Shown here: in pieces, positions 1-4,991 of the stretch | Numbering within the stretch: position 1 is the stretch's first letter | Layout of the letters: the number at the start of each line of letters is the position of its first letter | NCBI GenBank assembly: GCA_947381875.1 | Contig: CANCXY010000201.1 | Coordinates: 1-6,172, forward strand | Direction: 5' to 3' | Origin: an uncultured Clostridia bacterium | Lineage (GTDB): Bacteria > Bacillota > Clostridia > Oscillospirales > Ruminococcaceae | Length of the DNA stretch: 6,172 bases | Notes under the pieces: generated by a model | What the model was told of the DNA's origin: nothing | The model's input: the letters and a program-made list of their open reading frames with translations, nothing else | The model's database searches: none | Position numbers and translations under genes: made by a program

Positions 1-547
1 AGTCCACCCATTTCTCGCTGCCGTCCGCCCTGGCAGGGCTGGAAAACAGGCGGTTTGCGTCTGGGAAAGCGGTATCAAGCAAAGAGATCAGATTATTTTT
101 AAGCATAGTCTGTACCTTGGCGTATTGCTGGTACTGCCGGTATGTGGTTTTCAGCATGAGCCGAACCTCATCCTCCGGAGTGTACCTGGGCAGCACCAGC
201 CAGTGTTCGAGGCCGTAATTGGCCAGCTTGATCGCATCCTTCTTATCTGTCTTGGCCCGCCGCAGGCTGTTATTCCCGTAGCCATGCACCAGCATGGCGT
301 TCACCACGGAGACGTAAAACCCGGAATCATAAAGAAAGCTGGCCACGGGCAGATGGTAGTTCCCTGTGGCCTCCATCACGACTCGAGTTTCGCCATCCAA
401 ATCCCCCAGTAGTCTTGACAGCCTGCGCGGATCAGCATCGGTGTGCCCAATCTCAAAGGGCGGGATCACCGTTTCTCCCAAAGGCCGCATAACGACAATC
501 ATGCTCTTGCCCTTGGAAACATCAACGCCTACACAGTTCACGTTCAT
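1..547 (-). CDS. IS110-family transposase (DEDD recombinase), N-terminal part, runs off window
   Basis: The recombinase of an IS110 element, which catalyses bridge-RNA-guided DNA insertion and excision. The visible 182 codons cover the RuvC-like DEDD domain. The N-terminus has a VGVDVSK motif with Asp9 as the first acidic residue. VVMEATGNYH follows at about residues 57-65 with Glu59, then RRAKTDKKDA at about 96-105 with Asp101 and Asp104 as the later acidic positions. The C-terminal Tnp domain with its catalytic serine is outside the window, and family members are roughly 330-430 aa. I chose the ATG at 547 because it places the first Asp near residue 9, as is usual. An in-frame ATG at 580 would add 11 residues (MGSGCKICIGG), and neither start has a convincing ribosome binding site. 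No stop or frameshift is seen in the visible part, so it may be active. Confidence 0.9.
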   Translation of the reverse strand, partial: MNVNCVGVDVSKGKSMIVVMRPLGETVIPPFEIGHTDADPRRLSRLLGDLDGETRVVMEATGNYHLPVASFLYDSGFYVSVVNAMLVHGYGNNSLRRAKTDKKDAIKLANYGLEHWLVLPRYTPEDEVRLMLKTTYRQYQQYAKVQTMLKNNLISLLDTAFPDANRLFSSPARADGSEKWVD

Positions 548-599
548 TCCCCCAATACAAATTTTGCAACCGGAACCCATCTTTTTCTCGCTGCCGATT

Positions 600-783
600 C
601 AATCTATTGGGTGACGCGAACTCAAGGCTCAACCTGCTTAAACCGAACGCTGCAACAAGAGGATGGCTGACAGTCTCTGTGTCGGACTTTATAGCCCAAG
701 GAGGATAAGGTCAGCCAGTTGCTCCCCTTATTGTAGCTTTGGCACGAGATGGACGAAACCCCCGGCTGGCTGCCGAGGGTTCC
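600..783 (-). ncRNA. Candidate IS110 bridge RNA (non-coding left end)
   Basis: A structured non-coding stretch upstream of the transposase, where IS110-group elements encode their bridge RNA. Reading the minus strand there are three elements. (1) A 10-bp stem-loop, arms 772-781 and 757-766, is the 5' hairpin. (2) A perfect 8-bp stem, TGGCTGAC (717-710) with GTCAGCCA (671-664), encloses two 12-nt internal-loop strands, CTTATCCTCCTT (709-698) and GACACAGAGACT (683-672). These flank an inner 5-bp stem, GGGCT/AGTCC (697-693, 688-684), with an AUAA loop. This is the expected layout of a target-binding loop with left and right guides. (3) A weaker hairpin, GGTTTAA/TTGAGCC (644-638, 632-626), lies where a donor loop would be. 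The ends are estimated: the start from the -10 box at 795-790, the finish loosely before the transposase. The length is close to the published IS621 bridge RNA (about 177 nt). Confidence 0.72.
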
Positions 784-789
784 AACCTA

Positions 790-795
790 ATTATA
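790..795 (-). promoter_or_regulatory. Consensus -10 box (TATAAT) just inside IS110 left end
   Basis: A perfect TATAAT on the minus strand lies about 8 nt inside the inferred element boundary. It would start transcription near 783, immediately before the first hairpin of the candidate bridge RNA. The hexamer at -35 spacing (818-813) falls in flanking Rpn DNA and reads CCATAA, which is not a -35 box. This fits IS110 biology, in which a full promoter forms only when the circular intermediate joins the right end (-35) to the left end (-10). Confidence 0.5.
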
Positions 796-804
796 TTGTA
801 ATAG

Positions 805-1233
805 AAGGATATTTATGGCTTGGGCAAGCCCATTTATAGGATTGAGCGCATGAATTTGAACACGGGCAAGCCCTATGGAGACGGCCAGCACATCCTCTAT
901 GTGAACGGGGAATACGAGAGCGATTCGGATATCGGGAAGCTGATGCACGATTTCAGGTGCAGTAACGCAGATGATATGCAGTTGCCGCTGATGAAGAAAC
1001 GGGCGAAGTACTTGAAAAAAATCCAAAGGGGGTAAGCGAAATGTGTAAGGTACTCGAAGATATGTGCAATGAGGTGCGGGAAGAAACCACACGCGAGGTG
1101 ATGCAATCAGCTACGCGCAGAAAAAGAAAAAACAGCACTCCGTATGTTGACTGATGGAACATTTGCGCTCGAAATAATAGCGAAAATTTCAGAATTGCCC
1201 ATCGACGATGTGCGGAAACTCCAAAAAGCATAA
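805..1233 (+). pseudogene. Rpn-family PD-(D/E)XK nuclease/putative transposase, C-terminal remnant
   Basis: The remains of an Rpn-family (TIGR01784-like) recombination-promoting nuclease. The first segment (805-1035) reads DIYGLGKPIYRIER, then GDGQHILYVNG and GKLMHDF, which I recognise as the conserved C-terminal half of the family. The N-terminal PD-(D/E)XK catalytic part is absent because the IS110 element sits at its edge. The frame closes at TAA 1033-1035. Adding one G to the run of five G at 1028-1032 would give QRGVSEMCKVLEDM and continue into a second segment (1041-1154, MCKVLEDMCNEV). A second, compensating indel between about 1084 and 1140 returns to the first frame for the typical tail (1144-1233, MLTDGTFALEIIAKISELP). 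The gene is therefore broken by insertion and two frameshifts and should be inactive. Its terminator follows 22 nt downstream. Confidence 0.82.
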
Positions 1234-1255
1234 GGATAAGTACAAAATAACAGCA

Positions 1256-1286
1256 GCGGGCGTCCGACAAAGATGCCCGCTTTTTT
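1256..1286 (+). terminator. Rho-independent terminator of the Rpn-family remnant
   Basis: A 9-bp stem, GCGGGCGTC (1256-1264) with GATGCCCGC (1272-1280), has one G-U pair and a 7-nt loop and is followed by six T (1281-1286). It sits just after the remnant's stop, so it is the original terminator of that gene and separates it from the next ORF. Confidence 0.85.
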
Positions 1287-1378
1287 ACTGTAAAAGGGAT
1301 CACACGGAAAATGTCATAGTTTTTTACTGAACATCATATTATAAGAACAGATAAAAGTATCACGCGAGGTGGAGCAAG

Positions 1379-1507
1379 ATGGAAAATACACAGTACGATG
1401 TCCGTGAAATATTTGCTCCGGGCAGTGCGCACGAGGAACGGCTAAAGGAACTGGTTTCAGAGTATCTGAAATCAGTGGAAACGCAGATTGCACTGAACGG
1501 CGAATAA
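1379..1507 (+). CDS. Small hypothetical protein (42 aa) upstream of the serine recombinase
   Basis: ATG at 1379 is preceded by GAGGTGG (1366-1372) at good spacing, and the ORF runs 42 codons to TAA. The product starts MENTQYDVREIFAPG and continues with a charged, probably helical stretch (EERLKELVSEYLKSVE); it is acidic, with no signal peptide, membrane segment or cysteine. I do not recognise the family. It is flanked by two intrinsic terminators (1256-1286 and 1558-1587), so it is its own transcription unit, with an AT-rich region (TATTATAAG at 1337-1345) that could hold its promoter. Small ORFs next to large serine recombinases sometimes encode recombination directionality factors, but nothing in this sequence proves that role. 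It could also be a remnant of cargo. Confidence 0.6.
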   Translation: MENTQYDVREIFAPGSAHEERLKELVSEYLKSVETQIALNGE

Positions 1508-1557
1508 AGCAGCCGAACGCACTTCCTATACACGTCCCTACAGAATATATCGATCAT

Positions 1558-1587
1558 GGCGTCTGCCGGGAGGCAGGGGCCTTTTTT
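1558..1587 (+). terminator. Rho-independent terminator after the 42-codon ORF
   Basis: The hairpin has outer GGC (1558-1560) and GCC (1579-1581) and inner CTGCC (1563-1567) and GGCAG (1572-1576), a GGGA loop and a 2x2 mismatch between the two stem parts. Six T follow (1582-1587). It isolates the small ORF from the recombinase promoter. Confidence 0.75.
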
Positions 1588-1671
1588 GTTTTCTGTTATA
1601 CAAACATATTCAATTATAAAAACACATATCATAAAATAAAATCGCAAACACTGAAACCGCGAAATAAACAG

Positions 1672-1700
1672 TAGACTTTCCAGATTAAAACGGGTATGAT
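1672..1700 (+). promoter_or_regulatory. Probable promoter of the serine recombinase gene
   Basis: TAGACT (1672-1677) and TATGAT (1695-1700) are separated by 17 bp, a good spacing for a housekeeping sigma promoter. It lies downstream of an AT-rich stretch (1588-1670) and about 37 bp before the recombinase start. The predicted transcript would start near 1707 and include the ribosome binding site AAAGGAAAGGTGG. I see no clear operator repeats around it. Confidence 0.5.
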
Positions 1701-1736
1701 GTATGTGAGCGATTGCAGCGAAAGGAAAGGTGGATT

Positions 1737-3314
1737 ATGAAAGCTGCAATATACTGTAGGCTAAGCAAGGAGGATGAAGATGTAGAAGAACGCGGAAAAG
1801 AATCCGAAAGCATTCAGAACCAGAAATCCATGTTGATCGAATACGCCATCGAAAAGGGATACGATATTTACCATATTTATTCCGATGAAGACTACTCCGG
1901 CATTGACCGCGACCGTCCAGCATTCAATGAAATGATCGACGCGGCCAGCAAGCGCCGGTTCGACATTATCCTTGCGAAAACGCAGTCGCGTTTTACAAGG
2001 GATATGGAATTGGTCGAAAAATATCTGCACGGAAAATTCATCGAGTGGGGGATCCGCTTTATCGCCGTTGTGGACCGCGTAGATACCGCCGACGCGGCCA
2101 ACAAAAAGAGCCGCCAGATCAACGGCCTTGTCAACGAATGGTATTTGGAGGACCTGTCCAACAACGTCCGTTCCGTCTTGACGCACAGGCGTAAAGAAGG
2201 CAAATACATAGCGACATTCGCGCTGTACGGCTACCAGAAAGACCCGCAGGATACAAGCCATCTGCTTATTGACCCGGAGGCAGCAGAGGTCGTCAGGCGA
2301 ATCTTCGCCATGTATCTGGCGGGCAGCGGGACGACCGGTATTGTGCGTGCGTTGAACGAAGATGGCATCCCTTCGCCCACGCAGTATAAGCACGATCACG
2401 GTTTCCGCTACAAAAGACCGGAGCGCTGTAAGGATGAGGATATTTGGAGCAAGGCGACGATTTACCGCATGCTGAAAACCCGCACCTATATGGGAGACTT
2501 GGAGCAGGGCAGGCATAAAAAAATCAGCTACAAATCCAAAAAGACCGTATGGCTGCCGCAGGAGGAGTGGATCGTCGTCCCGCAGACGCATGAACCCATT
2601 ATCGACCCCGAAACCTTTGCGCGTGTGCAGAAGCTGTTGGGGGAGCGTGCGCGCGGCGGCGGGGACGGCACAGTTAATCCACTGGCGAGGAAAGTATTCT
2701 GTGGCATCTGCGGTACATCTATGGAACAGACTGGCTCCGGCTATACCAGTAAGGCGGGAAGGACAAACAAATATTTCCGTTGCAGGATGTCCCGGCGGGA
2801 CAAAACACGCTGTACCGGGCAGGAATACATGCCAATGGATGATTTGCAGGGGCTGGTGCTGGAGCGCATCCGCTCACATACAACAGGTCTGCTCAACCCG
2901 AAGACGGTCGATACAGCCTCCTTTGCCGCGCGGACACAGCAGCGCTGCAAAGCAAAACAAACAGAGCTTGACCGCCTGCAAAGCGAAATCAAACGGCGCA
3001 GGAAAGCCATGCAGGAATTGTATCTGGACAAAAGCGGGGGGCTTATCAGCACGGGGCAATTTGTACAGATGAACCAGGCGTTTTTGGATGATGTAGAGGC
3101 AATGGAAAAGCAATGTGCAAAACTGGAACAGGAGATGGGCGAAAACGTGGATGCCGAAAATCAGCGCCAGCGCCTGGGGGAACGCCTGCGCAGTATGACA
3201 GAGCTGAAAACGCTGAACCGGGAGATCGTCAGCCTGCTGGTGGAAAAAATCGTAGTTTATCCTTCTGAGGCGGCGAAAGCAACACGGAAAGTAGAAATCA
3301 TGTGGAAATTTTAG
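1737..3314 (+). CDS. Large serine recombinase (site-specific integrase/excisionase)
   Basis: A 525-aa recombinase that should integrate and excise the surrounding element by serine-mediated double-strand exchange. The resolvase domain covers about residues 3-150: YCRLS holds Arg8 and the nucleophile Ser10, DEDYSG is at 50-55, and SRFTRD at 84-89 carries the active-site arginines Arg85 and Arg88. A recombinase domain follows (about 165-300, starting YGYQKDP). A zinc ribbon comes next, with Cys322, Cys325, Cys349 and Cys359. A coiled coil (about 400-475) sits within it, and the C-terminus (LVEKIVV near 501-507) is of the TndX/TnpX type. The length is normal and no domain is missing. I chose the ATG at 1737 because MKAAIYCRLS is the canonical start and AAAGGAAAGGTGG precedes it; an in-frame TTG at 1713 lacks this support. 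The gene ends 37 bp before the proposed attR, a usual integrase position. Confidence 0.95.
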   Translation: MKAAIYCRLSKEDEDVEERGKESESIQNQKSMLIEYAIEKGYDIYHIYSDEDYSGIDRDRPAFNEMIDAASKRRFDIILAKTQSRFTRDMELVEKYLHGKFIEWGIRFIAVVDRVDTADAANKKSRQINGLVNEWYLEDLSNNVRSVLTHRRKEGKYIATFALYGYQKDPQDTSHLLIDPEAAEVVRRIFAMYLAGSGTTGIVRALNEDGIPSPTQYKHDHGFRYKRPERCKDEDIWSKATIYRMLKTRTYMGDLEQGRHKKISYKSKKTVWLPQEEWIVVPQTHEPIIDPETFARVQKLLGERARGGGDGTVNPLARKVFCGICGTSMEQTGSGYTSKAGRTNKYFRCRMSRRDKTRCTGQEYMPMDDLQGLVLERIRSHTTGLLNPKTVDTASFAARTQQRCKAKQTELDRLQSEIKRRRKAMQELYLDKSGGLISTGQFVQMNQAFLDDVEAMEKQCAKLEQEMGENVDAENQRQRLGERLRSMTELKTLNREIVSLLVEKIVVYPSEAAKATRKVEIMWKF

Positions 3315-3351
3315 CGAAAAACTCATAGAAAACGTAACATTGTGGGGCGTT

Positions 3352-3375
3352 TTTATCCTACCCATGTAGGATAAA
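3352..3375. other. Proposed attachment site attR (10+10 bp dyad, 4-bp centre)
   Basis: TTTATCCTAC (3352-3361) and GTAGGATAAA (3366-3375) are perfect inverted repeats around CCAT (3362-3365). The right arm lies in the host gene and encodes its VYPT residues on the minus strand; the left arm belongs to the element. The central dinucleotide is CA on the plus strand (TG on the minus, 3363-3364). It is non-palindromic, as serine integrases need for orientation, and falls in the host Trp codon. No T-run follows on either strand, so it is not a standard terminator. The position between the integrase 3' end and a truncated host gene supports attR. Confidence 0.65.
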
Positions 3376-3964
3376 CCTCGCTGCTGCACACATTCTTGAT
3401 ATAGTAAGGAAAGCTCACGGTCTCATTGGCGGCGCTGTTCTGGGGCCTGCCAAGATGAACAGTGATATACCGCGGGATAAATACGCTGTCCAGCACCTGC
3501 GGCACGGTGGAGCAGGTGGCAAGCGGCGCAGGGCCGCTGGATGAGGCCCCCTCGATCGCGGGCGGAGGAATCACCGTGCGTGTGCTTTCCTGATCTGCGA
3601 GGCCCGCCACATTGGGGTCGACCCCATCCTCCGTCTGCGCGGTGGTCGGGATCATGTTGACAGGCAGATACGCCTCTACGCCTGAATAGATCTGCACGCC
3701 CTCAAAATGCGCCGAAGCGTACCCGTCAGCGGTGACATCCACGTCGTATACGGCGTAGGGGCGTTCGGTGCTGCCCGGCGACATGGAAAGCGATTTCGGC
3801 GGCGCGTCGAGCGAGATGGCTTCCGTCAGGCCCTCGACGTCTGTTTGCAGCGTCGTTTCCGTCACGCGGACGCCGTTTTCCATGCGCGAGATCACCACCT
3901 GCCCCACGACGGGCAGCGCTTCACGCGCCGCTTCCAGCTTGATAAGCAATGTACCTTGTTCCAT
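3353..3964 (-). CDS. SpoIID-like/peptidoglycan-binding family protein, truncated by element insertion
   Basis: ATG at 3964 is preceded by AAGGAGA at good spacing, and the ORF has 203 codons. Residues 1 to about 106 look like a carboxypeptidase-regulatory-like beta-sandwich (ending QIYSGVEAYLPVNMIP). Residues 107-152 form a Pro/Ser/Ala-rich linker. From about 153 the start of the SpoIID-like region is visible (VPQVLDSVFIPRYITVHLG, then YIKNVCSSEVYPTW). From memory, clostridial relatives continue after YPTW with a SpoIID-like domain and a C-terminal peptidoglycan-binding domain, about twice this length or more. Here two extra codons (Val-Gly) and a stop come from the element, so the domains expected to act on the cell wall or spore cortex are missing. 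There is no signal peptide. As it stands the product is probably non-functional, but precise excision would restore the frame. Confidence 0.8.
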   Translation of the reverse strand: MEQGTLLIKLEAAREALPVVGQVVISRMENGVRVTETTLQTDVEGLTEAISLDAPPKSLSMSPGSTERPYAVYDVDVTADGYASAHFEGVQIYSGVEAYLPVNMIPTTAQTEDGVDPNVAGLADQESTRTVIPPPAIEGASSSGPAPLATCSTVPQVLDSVFIPRYITVHLGRPQNSAANETVSFPYYIKNVCSSEVYPTWVG

Positions 3965-3999
3965 AAAAGTTCTCCTTCATCTGGGCGCATCGTCATCTG

Positions 4000-4037
4000 G
4001 GGAGTGTCCACGCTGCAGTGCTGTTTTGGCCACTCCC
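4000..4037 (-). promoter_or_regulatory. Leader hairpin upstream of the truncated SpoIID-like gene
   Basis: GGGAGTG (4000-4006) and CACTCCC (4031-4037) form a 7-bp inverted repeat, with a further 3-bp CCA/TGG pairing inside after one mismatch. It lies 36-73 bases upstream of the start codon at 3964. There is no T-run, so it is not a terminator; it could be a leader structure or an operator. The rest of 3965-4110 shows no other clear signal. Confidence 0.3.
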
Positions 4038-4110
4038 GTCCTCTGCGCCGCATGGTAGCAGGCTGCGGCCCACTTTGCTCCATTCTATGGCCCGCATGGG
4101 AACAAGGTGC

Positions 4111-4153
4111 AAAAAACCTCCGCCGAATCAGGATAGGCTCCATCCGGCGGAAG
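4111..4153 (-). terminator. Rho-independent terminator of the SGNH hydrolase gene
   Basis: On the minus strand a 12-bp stem (4153-4142 with 4128-4117, two G-U pairs, GC-rich core CCGCCG/CGGCGG) with a 13-nt loop is followed by six U (4116-4111). It starts 17 bases after the hydrolase stop and separates that gene from the SpoIID-like gene downstream. Confidence 0.88.
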
Positions 4154-4170
4154 GCACTGACAGGATATGC

Positions 4171-4830
4171 TTATGCCTGAAACAGTGTTTCGAGCATCCG
4201 CAGCAGCTCCCTGGCAATCACATACTGCGCTACCGAATTGGGGTGTACGCGGTCGCCGGAGAAGCAGTAGGTACTGTAAACATCCAAAAGCGCGTCAAAC
4301 GGGCGCTGGGTGTCCACATAGGGGATATCCAGCTCCTGCGCCACTGCCACCATGCGGGCGCGATAGGCGTCGGTCATTGCGCGCATGGGGTCGGCGGCGT
4401 TCGATTCCAGATAATAGGGCGAGGCAAAAAGGATCTTCGCCCCTACCGCGCGCGTATCGGCGGCCATGCGGCGCAGGTTTTCTTCATATTCTGTCAGAGA
4501 TACCCATGTCTGCGGCTGCAAAGGCGAATCAAAATGCCTCCAGACGTCGTTGATGCCGATCATCACAAGCACGAGATCCGGCTCCTGCGCCAGGCAGTCT
4601 ATCTGCCAGCGCGCGACAAGATCGCGGCTCCTGTCTCCGCTGGTCGCCATGTTGATAAGGTTCAGCCGCCACGCGGGGTGTTCCACCTTTGTCATAGCGT
4701 CCAGCAGCTTTGGATAGCCGCCGCCCAGTGCGTCGGGAAAGCCCTCGCCAACGGGGCGCGCCCGCCCGCAGTCGGCGATGGAATCACCAATGAGAAGGAG
4801 CCGTATGGGGGTATCTGTGGGATGCTGCAT
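4171..4830 (-). CDS. SGNH/GDSL-family hydrolase (esterase/lipase-like)
   Basis: A 219-aa cytoplasmic-type esterase of the SGNH fold. All four blocks are visible: LLLIGDSI with nucleophile Ser17, NMATSGDRS with the oxyanion Gly65, IGIND with Asn94, and SGDRVHPN with Asp193 and His196 completing the catalytic triad. The length is typical of single-domain bacterial members acting on small acyl or acetyl esters; the exact substrate cannot be read from the sequence. There is no signal peptide or membrane segment. I chose the ATG at 4830 because AGGAGG lies 7 nt upstream and GDSI then falls near residue 16; an in-frame upstream start would add 16 unsupported residues. It lies 161 bp downstream of the acyltransferase gene on the same strand, separated by two GC-rich repeats, and ends with its own terminator. 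A role in trimming acyl groups from glycans would fit the neighbours, but this is inference. Confidence 0.93.
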   Translation of the reverse strand: MQHPTDTPIRLLLIGDSIADCGRARPVGEGFPDALGGGYPKLLDAMTKVEHPAWRLNLINMATSGDRSRDLVARWQIDCLAQEPDLVLVMIGINDVWRHFDSPLQPQTWVSLTEYEENLRRMAADTRAVGAKILFASPYYLESNAADPMRAMTDAYRARMVAVAQELDIPYVDTQRPFDALLDVYSTYCFSGDRVHPNSVAQYVIARELLRMLETLFQA

Positions 4831-4868
4831 AAAAATTCCTCCTATTGAAAACAAATAAAATTTTGATA

Positions 4869-4945
4869 TTTTCCCCACCCTCCGGGCGGGGAAAATACAG
4901 GTTTTTAGGTGGTTTCACTACTCCCCATCCTCCTGGCGGGGAAAC
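4869..4945. repeat. Pair of 23-bp GC-rich imperfect palindromic repeats, 50 bp apart
   Basis: Copy 1 (4873-4895) and copy 2 (4923-4945) share 20 of 23 bases and start exactly 50 bp apart. Copy 1 forms a perfect 8-bp stem, TTTTCCCC (4869-4876) with GGGGAAAA (4888-4895), plus an inner CCC/GGG; copy 2 keeps only the CCCC/GGGG core stem. The loops carry CCTCC (plus strand) or GGAGG (minus strand). Neither copy is followed by a T-run, so they are not ordinary terminators. They may be a REP-like dispersed repeat or paired operator sites in front of the hydrolase gene. The remainder of 4831-4991 is AT-rich near the hydrolase ribosome binding site, with no clear promoter. Confidence 0.6.
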
Positions 4946-4991
4946 ATAGAAAGCCTTGCGCGTTTGCAAGCGATTTCACGATATTTGCCTA

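Larger units (their letters stand above)
1..804 (-). mobile_element. IS110-family insertion sequence, left (5') part only
   Basis: This is the transposase-proximal left part of an IS110-family element, reading right to left; the right end lies beyond position 1. IS110 elements have no conventional terminal inverted repeats, so the boundary is inferred. The flanking Rpn-family homology on the plus strand can be read back to about 805 and is broken by a TAG at 802-804. The probable core dinucleotide CT (minus strand) is at 804-803. The interior order (core, -10 box, structured non-coding stretch of about 200 nt, transposase ORF) is the usual layout of the IS110 group, in which the long non-coding end precedes the transposase. 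The element is nested inside the serine-recombinase element that fills the left half of the window. The exact boundary is uncertain by a few bases. Confidence 0.8.
1..3363. mobile_element. Serine-recombinase-borne integrative element, right part
   Basis: Everything left of the attR dyad appears to belong to one integrated element carrying the large serine recombinase at its right edge, the 42-codon ORF, the Rpn remnant and a nested IS110. The right boundary is where the host SpoIID-like reading frame stops matching its family, at its Trp201 codon. The left end is outside the window: the missing C-terminal half of the interrupted gene is not found on the minus strand anywhere between 1 and 3352. 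Whether it is a conjugative element, a prophage or a small mobilisable island cannot be told from this part. Confidence 0.72.

Noticed and set aside
125..614. Plus-strand open frames in the first 600 bases
   Set aside because: They lie opposite the IS110 transposase, whose DVSK, MEATGNYH and KTDKKDA motifs are on the minus strand.
757..781. GC-rich hairpin read as a terminator of upstream plus-strand transcription
   Set aside because: No T-run on either strand, and its place at the IS110 left end is better explained as the 5' hairpin of the bridge RNA.
1090..1371. 11-bp direct repeat CACGCGAGGTG at 1090-1100 and 1361-1371
   Set aside because: Repeats of this length are expected by chance in 6 kb. 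One copy is in the Rpn remnant and the other is the RBS region of the small ORF, with no further similarity around them.
1761..2591. 276-codon open frame on the minus strand
   Set aside because: It is antisense to the recombinase, has no recognisable domain and mirrors the codon structure of the real gene.
3329..3353. AAAACG/CGTTTT hairpin as recombinase terminator
   Set aside because: Only two GC pairs and a 13-nt loop, and the T-run forms the stem arm rather than following it; it also overlaps the proposed attR.
4081..4110. Sporulation sigma-E/K-like promoter (CATAGAAT with ACC about 16 bases upstream, minus strand) before the SpoIID-like gene
   Set aside because: The -10-like part is suggestive, but the upstream element is only three bases and the -10 match to sigma-K is incomplete. 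It is too weak to annotate without orthologue comparison.
4018..4848. 276-codon open frame on the plus strand
   Set aside because: It is antisense to the SGNH hydrolase, whose four catalytic blocks are intact; the plus-strand product looks like a GC-rich shadow.
4956..4975. CTTGC/GCAAG hairpin after the acyltransferase as a terminator
   Set aside because: Five base pairs and no T-run; not enough for an intrinsic terminator.
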